64,000 bases of DNA from Symbiodinium natans (taxonomy: Eukaryota > Sar > Dinophyceae > Suessiales > Symbiodiniaceae): assembly GCA_905221605.1 (NCBI GenBank), contig CAJNDS010002001.1, forward strand, positions 923,001 through 987,000. The letters are read 5' to 3'. The notes below the pieces were generated by a model that was not told the origin of the DNA, made no database searches, and was given only the letters and a program-made list of their open reading frames with translations. Position 1 is the stretch's first letter. Each line of letters begins with the position of its first letter. A program made the translations under genes and the position numbers. Positions 1 to 12,390 of this stretch are shown here, piece by piece.

Positions 1-803
1 ATCGGGAGCTCTCAATGCCCCCAGTACCTGGCCCGAAGCAGATCAGCGGCTTTTGGTGCTCGAACCTTCCATCATCTTCCATACGTGACCTCACGCATCT
101 GGCCTTGCCCGCTGTCGTTCGGCGCGCTGCAAACGTGTACCTGCGGCCGTGCCCTCAGATGTGATCTCAAGACCCAACCACCTCAATATCCACCAGATCT
201 CTTCTCAAACTGGATTGTTTTGGGTTCGCATCCAGAAATTTCGGCAAGAGCACGACGCCCTATAGCAGACAAAGTGGAACTGTAGCGTAACTCCCAAAGC
301 ACCTTGCCGACACCCCTTTCGACAACTCCTGTCGGGCACCAGCTCCCCAAGTGCGCTTAGTGACGCCGCCAGGACGCGGGCGTAGCGATCCTGTCCTGGG
401 TCTGGGGGGACGGTCAAACCCAAAGCCCAAAGCCTCCAGTCAGAACCTGACCGAAGGATGGTGGGGGGGTTCTCAGAAGCAGCGATTGGGTGCGTGGAGC
501 TTACGGGAGCACAGTGGCGTTTGCTGCTTTGTTCTGCTGGAGATGAAGCCATATGTATGCTAGCGGGAGCCCTTCGAACATGTCGACTTCGGCCAAATCA
601 CTGGCTATCTGATGAGTCATGCGTGAAGCCAGTGCGCAATCCCTTTCACTTTCGCTAATGCAGGCCTTTCAGCCAAGCAGCCCTCCACAATACCACGAAA
701 AGAGAACAACGATCGCTGATTATCCACAACATACTCCAACAAAAACATCTTCCGCTCCCCTTTTCCTCTTTTCAGCTGCTTCGTGTGGCAGGTTTGGGCC
801 CAC
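1..803. other. left flank, no gene seen
   Basis: I see no convincing coding stretch, RNA gene or repeat. Short frames are open on both strands but lack domain content. It is downstream (3-prime) of the PhyH-type gene on the minus strand. Confidence 0.4.
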
Positions 804-3759
804 TCACTTCTTCAGCGCTTGCACCGCGTTGCCAAAGCATGGAGCATAGACCTCGTGCTTGATCTTTGCAAGCTCGCTCCCGCCGCCCAGGATAGAGTGA
901 AGCTCACCATGGCGCTCTTCCGCGCCTTTTCCCATTACGGGAACCAGGGGGTAGCCCTCGTCGAAGGAACCCCGAACCCCTCCGACCACACGGGTCCTGG
1001 GCTTTTTGCAGGAGGTGTTGGAATCTCTGGATCAAGACAAACCTCGCGAGAACAGATCGGAAATTAAAGGCCTTTTGCACCTCATCTCTGTACCTGGAAT
1101 CCTAAAGTCCTATACATCCCGAAACCTCAAAGCCCGCTCAAGAGCATCCGAAGGGGCCCTGTGGGGCAGTAGCGCACGATCCACGCGAGGCGCCTCTTCG
1201 TGCTTCGGTTCGCCTCAAACTTTATGATTCCAAGAAGCCTAGAGCTTGGGTTCATGGCCCTTTGCGTCCGATATACCCGGCATAGAGAAGCCGGACACCT
1301 CACTCCATACCCAAGACTCTTCCAAGATCAGCCTGAACTTCCGAGCCTCCAATGCCTTCACCCAGTGTTAGGCTACTGCTTACAAAAAGCTACATGCCCT
1401 CTTAAACACTCAAAAAACTGAAGCCGATGCCTCGGATCGGTGGATGGTGAAGGCGGAGTGGAACTCTGCCTCACCACGGCAGATCTCCACCTTCGGATTG
1501 TTTAAAGGCTTTGGATATCTTGGCTTATCTTTGGTTGTCCTGGGTGGTCTTGTAAGGGCGGGTTTACGTGGCTGCTAGTTATGGCCCCCACCTTGCGCCG
1601 CTTCGCGGTGTTGAGGCGCGTCGAGTCCAGGGAAAGGTTGAAGTTGTCGAACCCGGCCGTGCTACCTCGCAGGGCTTCCGGACACTTCTGGAGGGCTCCG
1701 AACACTCCAGGAGGGCTCTGGCGGAATCACATTGCAGTCATTTGTAGCCATATTGTGATCAACCCACACCCGCAAGACTCCGTAAACATCTCAAGAGGCT
1801 CAGAAGCCTCCCGCATCGAGGATGAAGGAGGCGGGCACATTCTGGCCGCGGCTTTCCGGCTGGGCCGAGAAGGGCAAGACCTGCCCCATTTGGGTTGGGG
1901 GGTTTTGGGGCTCATGGTAAACCCTACAACCTCTGAATGCCTACATCCTAAAGCCTTTCTTAAGCCTTCAAGCCCTCAACGTTACGTTGCCAAATTCTGG
2001 CGCATGTTTCTTCCCGCATAAGTGCCACTCAGGACCCGATAGGACCTATGGGGCCTGCGAGGTTATGCGAGTTGGCGGCGTGCTTCGGTATGACGCAGCT
2101 GCTGGCAAAGACTTAAAAGAGACACCGCCCCGAACCTATGCACAGTGGACCCTTTCTTCGGGTTGGCGCAGAAGTACTCCGACCTCCATGGGCCCGTTCT
2201 CCGCCGTGACGTCGTCCACCGCCAGCCACAAGGAGCTCACCAGGGGATCCACATCTTCTGGGCCGAGCTCCGAGCGAGGCTTGTCATTGCCGGGCCTTCG
2301 ACACATCATCGCCATACCCAGCAATCGGAAAAAGAAGAACTCCCTTAAACCCTAAACCGTAGACCCTGAACCCCAAACCCTAAATCACTAAACCCTCAAC
2401 CCTAAACCCTATAACCCTATAACCCTAAACTTTAAACCCTAAACCCTCACTGCTGCCTTGGTCCGCCCTTGAACCCACTGGGCCTCGTCAGCGGCCAGTA
2501 GTTTGAGTCTTGGTGCCAGACGATCTCCTTGCCGGTGCGCGGCTCCTTGCAAAGAACGCGCCTTGGCCGCTACAGTTACAGACATGCGTAGACGCAAAGT
2601 ACCCTTGCTGAACCATATGGCAACCTGAACTCGAACCACATGATCAACAGCACACACACAACCCCTGACAAATCCCGAAGCCCAAGTACAGCACCAAACC
2701 AAGCCCCGGGTACCCAAACCCCAAACCGCCGAAGCCGCCTACGCCGCGACAGCCTCGAGCCCTCGACAAGCATGCGTGCAGAGGGGCGAGGTGAAAACAC
2801 TGAGGTCGGTGGTGCCCAGGAGCTGAGAGGCTGCGCGCAGGCAGGAAGGCTCCCGGCATAGGTCCCAAACCTGACCAGGGGTCGGGGTCGAGGGAGCTTC
2901 ATATTGGGATGTCGTTCGTGTTTGCAGGGGTGGGATCTATCCAGAGCTTTCGTTGTTGGACAGCTGCTGAGGTTCCGGGCTGTCCCTGAGGCAACTCGCC
3001 TGGCTTCTCTAAGTCCCCTTCGAAACCTTGCACCCGCCTCCCGGCAAGTCAGGTGCAGGTTCAGCAAATCCTCGGGCGCCAGGTTGCAGGCATCGCCGCG
3101 ATCAATTTGGGGCCGCTGCTCCACCAGCGTCGACAAGAGTGCATCGACCTGGCAGCTTGAGGGCCTAGGGGGCCTTTTAGGGTTGGGAACTGACGCAAGT
3201 GGCAAGGCTTGGGGGCGCTTGCAGAGATGGGGGCCCTGAATTGAACGTTGCACCCTTGCCAAAACCCTGCCTCGGCGAGCCGGCTTGTGGAGAAGAGGCC
3301 CGACACTGGGAAAAGGCAGCCGTCCTCCTCCTGAAGTCGTGGAACCGTGAACCGTCTCTAAGCCGGGCGCCTTACTTACTGATCAAGGGGCTGAGAAAAC
3401 CATAGAATGAAACCCCAAAGCCTCAGATGGCCACATGCCCACCAGCATGAGAAGAAAAATGCTTCTCAAAGACCGAGGCTCGTACTGTCGCAGCTCCTCC
3501 TCGCCGAGGAGCTCCGCCATAAAGGCTAGATATGCTCTACGTAGGCTGGCGAACCGTCTCTGAAACACTCTGTAAAACCTTACAACAGCAGTTACCGGAA
3601 AGACAGGAGATGGTGGAGCAAAGCCGCAGCTCTGACAAGCGCGGCGTTTGCAAAAGAGGTCTCTTCGAAGCTCTTATAGGTGCGATCGACATGGTGCGCT
3701 GTTGAAGCTCTCTTCTCAGCGGCAGAGGCGGCAACAAGGTCAGGAGTTGTGAACCAATC
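804..3759 (-). CDS. PhyH-family Fe(II)/2-oxoglutarate oxygenase, multi-exon
   Basis: Phytanoyl-CoA dioxygenase (PhyH) family enzyme; such enzymes hydroxylate small molecules or lipids with Fe(II) and 2-oxoglutarate. The core exons, read on the minus strand, are 2545-2479 (TGKEIVWHQDSNYWPL, with the H-x-D iron ligands), 2257-2184 (LWLAVDDVTAENGPME, the family DD...ENG signature), 2027-1986, 1859-1808 (VPASFILDAG), 1665-1592 (SLDSTRLNTAKRR) and a last exon from about 1001 to the stop at 804. Codon phase agrees over 2479/2257, 2184/2027, 1986/1859 and 1808/1665. Upstream exons 3148-3051 (EDLLNLH), 3557-3422 and 3759-3596 are in phase with each other and probably belong. An exon between 3051 and 2545 and the true start were not found. 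Donors are mixed GT, GC and GA. The usual distal metal histidine of the family appears as Asp in SLDSTRLN. Family call is strong; substrate unknown; exon ends tentative. Confidence 0.8.
2345..2449. repeat. interstitial telomere-type array in an intron
   Basis: About fifteen intact or slightly changed CCCTAAA units on the plus strand. It lies inside the intron between the exons ending at 2479 and starting at 2257 of the PhyH-type gene. Confidence 0.9.
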
Positions 3760-5748
3760 CTTAACTAAACCCTCCCAATCCCACAAAAACATACAAAAAC
3801 ACTCTGGGCCGTTGGCTCTGCAGTGAATTGTCTTTATCCCCGGTGGCAGGAAGCCCCAACTCGTCGTGGAGAGACCTGTGGCGCTAAGGCTCGAAGGGCT
3901 CGGGGTTAATCTGCTTGGGGTTTGAGGGTTGCTCGGTTTTCGAGAGTGCGAACATGAAGAACCCTAAGCTAGAGCAGGAATCTGCACCCCAGCCTTCGAC
4001 CTAGTGTTCACCCAGAACCTGTCTCAGCAGTAAAGGACAGGAAGTCTACACGCAAGGCTCAGCAGCGTGCTGCTCACTGTGCCGGAGGTTCGAGGTCAGC
4101 AGCTCGAGGCAATCCTTCTGGCAGTGCCGAAAGACCTGGACTTCAGAACTTCTGATCGCGACAAGCTCCAAAAAACGCTCCCTCTCTGAAAACCTTATGT
4201 CCGAAGCTCAGAAGCTCAGAAGCAGGGGTGGGGTCTGTGGGTTGTCTGGCTCCCCCGCATTCAGTTTCGAAGTTCTGAACTTCGCAAGGTTTGCGCCCAA
4301 CTTGACTCTTCAGGCGCTGAAGATCGCTGAAAAGCCCTGGCAGACGGCTGGGGCGCAGCCTTTCGGGGTATAAGTACGGTAGCACAAAAGGACGTGGGCA
4401 GGAGCAGCACGTTTGGCACTCGCAGGATGTGCGTCGGGTTAGAAAAAAGTTCTGAAAAAGGCGCTGGCGCCGTTGGCTGTTGCGAACGCAAGCGGTCGCA
4501 GCCAGTCTTCGCGAAACAACTCACGCATCTGCGGTGGCAGAGGAGTTAGTTCTTTATCGGCATAAACCACTGCTCCACGCAACGGACAAGCTGGCACACA
4601 TGGCGTTAGTAGTGACCAGTTCCATTTTCTAACACCCCCCAGAACCCAAACCATAACAAACTATACCCCTCCCATGGAACCACCGAAAGACCCCACAAGA
4701 AGACCCATGCCAAGACCCACCTGAAGAACCCATACTATGAAACCATGCACTACCCGATAGAAAAATGATATACTCAAACCCATCGACCAACACCCCCACA
4801 GAAAACCCATAACACCCAACCCGACATCCCTAACCCCAGAAAATGGAAATGGTATTCTCTAACAAAGTATCTATAATCGGAAGCAGGTTCAAGGAGAAGG
4901 TTGTAATCAATCAAAATGTCATGTTCGAAATAAGATTATGGTTGTTTAAGGCATAAACTTCCATTAGCCTACTCCGCCCCAGCTTGTTTGTAGTTGTCGT
5001 TTCATTTTATAATGCAGTTTGTTTTGTTCAAATTTGGTTTTACTTTCTTCTGGATCTTGGTATCTTCCTACGGGGTCCTCGGTGCTTCCAATGGTGGGGT
5101 ATAGGTTGCTATGGTTTGGGTGCTAGGGGCTGGTGCATGATTAGAAACTGGAAATGGACTAACTCATGGATGCTCCACGCAATGAATGCGCGCGCACGGA
5201 AGTAATTTGCGCGATGCTTCCAGTTCGCATGGGCACAGACCTATAAGCCCCAGGCCCCGCGGCGCTTCTCGTCGCTGGGGAATGCTGCTGTGAAGGCCCC
5301 GCGACCCGCCTGGGCGACCTGGAATTTTTTTTTCAAGCTTTGAGCGAAGTCCTTGGCAACTTTTCCTGACTACATGGTGCCTCCCTGGGCATGTGTTTCA
5401 GAACTTCGGACCACTTTGAACACAAAAGAGCGTCTAGTGCCCATGCCTTCCTTGTTTTGCCAGCAGCTTCCCGCACATGATTACTCCACCAATCTGAGGC
5501 ATCAGCGTCCGAATGGGAATCCTGACAGCCCGAACTTGCGGCGGATTCGGTGCTTGGGGCGGGTGAACAGCATGGGTCGAAGGGCTGTCGGTTATCTTAC
5601 ACCACTGTCACCTCTGTCACTATTGCTATCCAGGACCTCGGACATCGGACACTTCGAAGGCACTGTCAAACTCCCCCCTCTGCCGAGCCCCGGGCAAACA
5701 TCGCCTCAGAATGTCTCACTGGCGGCTCTTTGGAGTTCTAGAGGGGGT
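3760..5748. other. mostly non-coding; one coding-like minus span
   Basis: Minus-strand 4590-4442 reads like an exon (contains ADKELTPLPPQMRELFRED) and could be an upstream exon of the PhyH-type gene, but no domain or splice chain ties it there. The rest, including the AT-richer 4,630-5,220, shows nothing I can name. Confidence 0.3.
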
Positions 5749-5922
5749 CGGGTTCAACGGAGTGCTTCATGGACGGCACATGGCTCTCGCACAAGGCTAT
5801 AGAAGCTATGCAACTGAAATCGGAAACAATCGAAGACTGCAATTCGTGCGGCAGATGTGCCGAAGACGAAAACCGAGCTACACGTGGATTGCAGAAGGGC
5901 TGCTTAACAGCAAGGGCAAAGG
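5749..5922 (+). CDS. possible plus-strand exon, unidentified
   Basis: Open plus frame including MDGTWLSHKAIEAMQLK and a Cys cluster (CNSCGRC), followed by a candidate donor (AAG|GTTTCC) near 5922. Amino-acid make-up looks protein-like, but no family is recognised. A minus frame is also open here, so strand is uncertain. Confidence 0.3.
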
Positions 5923-6399
5923 TTTCCGTTGGATTCACAACCCGCTGATGCTGGCCCAAGCTGCACAAAGCCATGTGGGGAAAGCCTGATGCCACGGCCA
6001 CACTTTTGAGGGTCTGCAGCTTCAGGTTTAAGGAGTCCCGGTGTTTCTGATGCTTCCGAGTTCTGCGCCACAAACCCCCAAAAGTCTCAGAAAGACTCCA
6101 AGGTGCAAGGCCCAACAACTCCAAACGAAAAGAAGCTCTCCAACACCCCAACGTCTTCACCAAAGAGTCGTGAGGATTTCTGGAGCATTCTGCGGCACTG
6201 AAGAGAAAGCGCATGAATGTCCAAAGATCTCAGCCCAGCACCCCTCGGAGGTGCTTGGCAAAGTCGCGCTGAAGGTTCTCCACCAGCACTTGCAAACACC
6301 TCTCGGAATCTCTAAAAAAAAACCTGGGCGAAATCTGGAGTGCAAGCCATGCGGGCGAACGGGCCGCACCAACTTGAGTGTTGACTTGAATGTAGCTCG

Positions 6400-7065
6400 G
6401 GGTTGAAAGCTGCGCGGGCGAGTGGCCCGCACCACATTTGAGGTTGGCCTGGCGCTAGCAGCTTAAGCGGTGTGTGTCAGCAGCCCGCACGAATTTCGAA
6501 GTTGTGTTTGGGGTTGAAAGCTGTGCGGGCGTGCGGCCCGCACCAATTTTATGGTTGGCTTGGCGGTGAAAAGAGGTGCGGGTCAGCAGCCCGCACGAAT
6601 TTCGAAGTTGCGTTTGGGGTTGAAAGCTGTGTAGGCGGGTGGCCCGCACCAATTTTATGGTTGGCTTGGTGGTCAAAAGCGGTGCGGGTCAGCAGCCCGC
6701 ACGAATTTCGATGTTGTGTTTGGGGGCGGCCCGCACCAATTTTATGGTTGGCTCGGTGGTGAAAAGCGGTGCGGGTCAGCAGCCCGCACGAATTTCGAAG
6801 TTGTGTTTGGGGTTGAAAGCTGTGCGGGCGTGTGGCCCGCACCAATTTTATGGTTGGCTTGGTGGTGAAAAGAGGTGCGGGTCAGCAGCCCGCACGAATT
6901 TCGAAGTTGTGTTTGGGGTTGAAAGCTGTGCGGGCGTGCGGCCCGCACCAATTTTATGGTTGGCTTGGTGGTCAAAAGCGGTGCGGGTCAGCAGCCCGCA
7001 AGAATGTCGAAGTTGTGTTTGTGGCTCAAAGCCGTGCGGGCGTGCGGCCCGCACCAAATTTTGCA
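6400..7065. repeat. array of hairpins in a 53-bp register
   Basis: Two hairpin types alternate. Type 1 is GTGCGGG, loop TCAGCAG, CCCGCAC (for example 6576-6596, 6682-6702, 6769-6789, 6875-6895). Type 2 is GTGCGGGC, loop GTGCG or GTGTG, GCCCGCAC (6523-6543, 6822-6842, 6928-6948, 7034-7054). Successive hairpins start 53 bp apart, giving a 106-bp dimer unit, with two nearly constant 32-bp spacers. The unit starting at 6682 has lost part of its type 2 hairpin. Long open frames here are a by-product of the repeat, not genes. Confidence 0.9.
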
Positions 7066-7898
7066 CTCAGGTTACCTGAAGCAGAAGAATCATGCGACAG
7101 CGTGACTGGCTCTCAGCCTCTGCATGCCCTCTCGCACCCGCGGCTCATTGTCCTGCAGTCGCACGTGGCAGAGATGAGGCCCTAAACCGGAAACCCGAGC
7201 CCCGAACGCCAAGCCGCAAACCTTCAACCCTAAGTTTTTACATCTGAGGCTTCGAAAAAAGAACCGTTGTGCAGCTCCAAATCACTTAGAGCCAGCAACC
7301 CCAAACGTGGCACAGCAGAGGGGGTTGTGAGGGTTCGGGACGTGAGGTTGGTTTTGTGATCATTTGAGCCCAGGGAAAACAGCATAACGCAACTTGAGAA
7401 GTTCGGTAGAAGCCCACTATCTCCTGTGGCCACAGCCGGCGGTAGATGTGCAAAAACGGGGCCTGTGGACGGGGGGGGAAGGTGTAGTTTTGGGGCTCAG
7501 CTTCCTTGGCAAAAAAATTTCAAAGACAACTGAAGGAAGTGGCATTTGTCACCAAGGCTGAAGGCTTGTAAGGGCCATGGAGCGTTGCCGGGAGGGCCTT
7601 TTGGGTCTTCGTTAACGGCTTGGGAAGCTATGGGTCCGGAAAGCGAGGGGCGCAACCCTTTAAAGGGCGCGAACAGCTAAGAGTGCCGGAAATGCAAAGT
7701 ATCCCAGACATCTCAGAGGCTCCGGCGCACACCTCACCAAGCCTCGGCAGTGCGAAGTGGGAAGATGTGTGGGTCCAAGCTTGGGCGCGGGCGGCTGGGA
7801 TCTTGGATGTTCGGCTCTGTTTGTCGGAAGACTTCGATGAAGGATTTGGGGTCGTGAGTTTTCGGGGGTGTGGAGAGAAGGGGGGGGGCTTCAACTTC
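7066..7898. other. no gene identified
   Basis: Between the hairpin array and the next minus-strand exon chain. Degenerate telomere-like words are common; nothing else can be supported. Confidence 0.4.
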
Positions 7899-9411
7899 CT
7901 GGGTCCAAAGAAAAGGCACAGCCAGGTGCTGTGCCGCAATACAGACGTCAGCGATTTTCTGGAATGTTCTTGCTTCTAACTTGGCTGCTGGATCATCAGT
8001 GATCGCATCGCCGCAGACGACCGGACGGGACCGCTTGAGGGCCAGACTTGAGCAGACCCCAAAATAGCCATCCAGGATCCAGAAAAACAGAGACAAAAAG
8101 CCTCAAAACGATTGAAAGCTCTGAACCTAAAAACGGCCCTTTTGACGCTTTCTTTCCCTCATGCCACCGGGCGGCGGCCCGGCTTCCGGCCGCAGCAGCA
8201 GCTCTCGCAGCTCTGCGACGGCTCGGAGCCGCGTCGTGGGGTCCTCACCGGGGCTCCAGAAAAACTTCAGGGATTAGGGTTTAGGGTTTAGGGTGCTTAG
8301 TGTTTAGGGTTTAGGGTTTAGGGTTTGGGGTTTACAGATCTGGAGAGCAGATATGCTTGGAGGCATAGCTAAGGTTAGTGAGTTTGGCGACTGTGGGAGG
8401 CTTGACCCCCGTAAGCCCGGGGCCACGAAGCTCGAAACTCCAGACTCCAGACGCAAAGCTCAACTCCTCACTGCCCCGAAGCCCAAACATGAGTCTCACT
8501 TTCTACGGCTTAGGCTTCGGGTTCCGTCAAGGACGTCCTTCTTCTGCAAGGCTTGCAAAGCCAAGGACACCTCTGCGCAGCTCAGGTGATGCCCAGACTA
8601 ACACCCAAAACCTCCAAAAGCCCTACAGAAAACAGCAATCGCGTTGTAGAGTTCACATTTGAGGCAGGCTCTTGGGCCCGTTGCCCCCCCCCCAACCCAA
8701 ACCTCGACTTCGGAAGCCCTAAAACTCTGATGCACCTGACGCCTGACTCCACAAAGCGGGACCTCCACATCCTCCAGGGAAGCCGTCTGCGCTTCATCTG
8801 CAGCTTTCGCCTTGGAGACAGGCCTGGGCTGGTCAGAACACACAAGCCAAAGCAAACCTTCGGCTCTTCTACCAGAAAGATGGCGCAAGTGACCACAGGG
8901 AAAAGCCAAAAACAACTCTGACCCAACCCCCCGCTTGAAACGCCACTGCTCGAATCATCCCCCCCGAAATGGCGGAACATCGCGGGAACTGCTAGGGACC
9001 CAAGGCACATGTTGTTGACGAGCCCCCCCCCAATCCTCACAAACTCATGGCAAGGGTTTGGCCTAGTTTGGCTGTTCCGGGGGGCCAAATGTCCTATCCC
9101 CCTCCTGCCAAGAAGCTTCCCAAACTGGGCGAAAACGTCGGCTGGAGACACCCCCAGCTTGGAGGTATCGCCGCAGATCTGCTCACAACGTGTCTGAGCA
9201 TACAAACTAGACATCTCGAATGGCCCAGACCCTTTGCCAGTGTCTGACAGCTCCGAAACATGAAAAAAGCATCAAAGAACATCAAGACAAACATCGAAGG
9301 CCCTCTCCACAGCTTGGCCTCCAGGGCTTTGGCGCTGCTGGCAGGGACGGCCTTGCCCTGAAGCCAGGTCAGCCAGGTGTCTGGGGCTGTTTCGCCAAGG
9401 CGCAACCCTAC
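7899..9411 (-). CDS. unidentified multi-exon gene (partial)
   Basis: Four exons join in phase on the minus strand: 9411-9319 (LGETAPDTWLTWLQGKA), 9178-9105 (GVSPADVFAQFGKLLG), 8823-8763 (KAADEAQTASLEDVE) and 8243-8168 (RLRAVAELRELLLRPEAG). Donors are GC (9318), GA (9104), GT (8762) and GT (8167), all with AG acceptors. A further coding-like span, about 8030-7899 (EARTFQKIADVCIAAQH), ends at a GA donor but its phase was not resolved. Helix-rich, Ala/Leu/Glu-rich; no domain recognised. The phase agreement and GC-rich third positions argue for a real gene. Start and stop were not found. Confidence 0.55.
8274..8336. repeat. interstitial TTTAGGG array
   Basis: About eight TTTAGGG units with few changes, inside the 8762-8244 intron of the unidentified gene above. 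Confidence 0.9.
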
Positions 9412-12390
9412 CTTACAGCCCCCAAGTCGCACAAGTGGGGCTTTCCCCAAACAACGCCCTGCACACCTTCAATCAACCTTCTCCCCTATACGATTCCCTA
9501 ACAGTGCTCCCAGGTGTCAGCGCCTTGCGACCCATCCCTCCGAGCAATGTGCCGGACAGGCTCTCCAGGCTCAAAGCGGAGGATGGTGTTCGTGAAGCTT
9601 AGGGGACTTTAGGGAAGCTTCATGAAGCTTGGGGGGAGGTTTGGGACTTTGTAGCTCAGGGTTAGGGGGGGTGCCGAGAGTAAGATATCTGTGGTGTAGG
9701 GCGCAAGCACTCTCGGATTCCAAGCTTCTGGCTTCGTGGCTTTCAAGGTATTTTGGACTTTGGGGCTTCTGGGGGCTGGGAGGATTTTAAGAGCCAAAGC
9801 TGCGAAAGCTGCAAATAGCTGCAAAGGCTCGCTGGCGCATGTGTGCTAACGGGGCGGTCTTCGGGGTCGGGGGGGGGGTGAGCTGATGAGGGCGTGTTTC
9901 AGGGAGATGCGGGGGATTCACGGACTTAAGGCACGTGCACCAGAGAACTTCTGAAGCCTTCCTGTCTGCACTTCTGCCGAATCCCTGCGTCTTGAAGTGG
10001 GTGCCTTGAAGCTATGAGCAACTATGCCTCTGGAATCTGGGCCCTGAAGCCACACATTCCGAAACCATGCAAGCACCAAAAGCAGATATTTTTGCGACGG
10101 GATTTAAGAGATGCAGGCTTGAAACGCCAAAGGCGTGCCATTTCGCAACATTTGGGCTCCAGGTTCAACAGCGCCACAAGAACAACCTCCTGCAATATCC
10201 TTCAGCCAGCCGTACTTTTGCGAGCTCTGGCGCCACGGCGACACTTGCAGCTCAGGCAGCTCGGATCAAGCGAGCAAACTTCGTGCCGGCACTCCACACC
10301 AGAAAGGATCCAAGGGACAAGACACAGGCGGCTCTCTGCCACGCCGCAACTCCCCGAGCCACCGCTTCAAGCCCCAAGCCCTCGCCTCTGAGTCCCTGGT
10401 CCTCCAGGTCCCCTTGGCTGCTGAGCAGCAGCAGCCAGAAGGCGCCAGAGGGTCAAGCGAACCCTGCTCTGCTGGTAGCTGCCGGCTTGCTAGTTTGCTG
10501 GTTCTCCATCGGACCGGCCCAAACACTGAGAAGCTGTTGTCCACTGGAAGTTCTCCGGGCAGTGCGTGTTCTTGAGGGTGCGGGATGGAGACCTCAGTAC
10601 TCAGTCCAAACTGTGCTTAGAACGGCCTACAGAGTGCTAACCGCCAAAGAAAGAAACCATCGGGTAGGGTACCTACGCTCTGAACCTCTCTGAAACCCGG
10701 AAGATGACAGGGTACCTCAAGTGCCAACGACGGAGGCCCTTGCACAACCCATCAGCTTCTGCAAAGGCGCGGCCGCGTGCGAGGGATCACGAAGCAAACG
10801 GCAAGGAACATTGAGCCCTTTGATGACAGACATCATGTTGGACTTGTCGGCAGGTCCTGGAAGGGGTTCAAGACATTCAGGACTCCTAAACTCCAAGCCG
10901 CTGAAGCATCGGGGACAAAAACTAGGATCGAGGATTGCGAGGCGTCGGTATGCCCTGTACCCCTGAGGCGGGGAATTGCCCTGAGGCGGGGAATTGCTAG
11001 GGTTTGTTGTACCCCTTTGGCTTCAGACAAGAGAGAATGGTGCTCAGCTGCACCTAGCCTAGGTTACCTGTACTCCGCGAGATTCAAGCTATGCTTCTTC
11101 TAACTACTTAAAGAATTATGCCCGGCGAGCAAGTCAGGCTATCCAGTCCCAGCACCCTGGCCTCATCAATGGCAGGCCGCTTGCGCAGCTCCGCCTGCCC
11201 AAGTCTCTCCCCGACTCGAAAGGCCGAGAAGACGCTGCGAGCAGCAGAAGCCCCCGATGTGCAGCCCGAAGCGTTTGCTTTGCTCTTGAAGCAACAAAGC
11301 CAAGAGCCACAGCCTGTAAGTCAACCGTTGGCCGTTCCCACCCCAAAGCATAACCCAGAAAATTTCCTGAAACCCCTGAACCCAATTTGAACCCGACAAA
11401 AAGGGGCTCGAGGCTTCAGCCCCGAGCCCCGTAGCCTGGTCCCCGCACGCGCAGAACGCGGGGTCAAGGTTTTGGGGTGTACCTGGGACAACACTCACAA
11501 AGCCGGAGCAGCTAAGTATTCATGGTTACTTTGTTACAGAAAGACCGGACACTTGATTTGTGCCGTTTGGCAGAGTTGAGCTAAGGCACGCAGCGTGCAT
11601 GACAGCGTATGGCCTGTTCTGAGTGTGAGTCTTTTCTGAGCGGGTTTAGGCTGAACCAGGGAGGGGGACTGAGAGGTTCGTAGTGCATACATAGCTAGCA
11701 CCAAACATCGGAAAGCACGATACGCCCCAATGTACTGGCAGTGACCCGTGGGCACCCTCCCGCATCACCAATAAAGAACGGCTGGAATCCGATGTCAACT
11801 TCGGATTACAAGCCATTTTCAGCTGCTTGTCTTTGCCAAGCTCTGTCCTGGGTTGATATCAACTTGGAACTCTCTTTTTGCCTGTGCAACAACCCTGCAC
11901 CCTAAACCCTAAACCCTGAACTCTAAGCCCTAAACCCTAAACCCTAAACCCTAAGCCCTAAACATCCCTAAACCCTAAAAGCCGACTTCAAGCTTCCTCA
12001 AGCCAATCCCTTGCATGCGGCTGCTTGGAAAATGTTTCAAGCCGCCCTCCGTTGCAGAGGCAACATTAATGCGACTTAACATCGATGTTAACACGCTGCT
12101 TCAGCATCCTGAATTTTAAGTCCCGCCAACCAAGAGCGGGGTTTAAATCGATTTCACGCCTCTCTTCTGCATGACAACAATCGAGCCTCTTCGGAAAATA
12201 AGAAAACGGGGGCCTTTTCGGCCGTGACTTACCTCCTTGGTCGAGGAATACTCCTAGAAGAAGCCTTCCTCCACTGCTTCAAAAGCTTGGCCAGTCAAAG
12301 CAGGCCTGATCAACAGACACGCTTCGGGGTATCGATGCTTCTCTTTGGTTTTCACCCTGCAGCTACCTACGACTACCAGAGGGCCAGCCT
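9412..12390. other. no firm gene
   Basis: Coding-like on one strand or the other in places. At 11118-11312 the plus strand has an ATG-led frame ending at a GTAAGT donor, while the minus strand has an AG acceptor and a GC donor around the same bases, so strand cannot be settled. A 19-bp tandem duplication lies at about 10964-11001. Otherwise featureless. Confidence 0.35.
11898..11981. repeat. interstitial CCCTAAA array
   Basis: About eleven CCCTAAA-type units with scattered substitutions (CCCTGAA, CCCTAAG). Confidence 0.9.

Noticed and set aside
6400-7065. CRISPR array
   Set aside because: The geometry is similar, but the spacers are themselves repeated, there are no cas genes, and the genome is eukaryotic.
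6472-7185. Overlapping frames of 70-146 codons on both strands
   Set aside because: They all run through the 106-bp hairpin repeat, whose length is 1 modulo 3 and which lacks stops; they are repeat products, not genes.
11118-11390. 90-codon plus-strand ORF with a GTAAGT donor
   Set aside because: The minus strand over the same bases has an equally good acceptor, donor and frame, so neither could be preferred.
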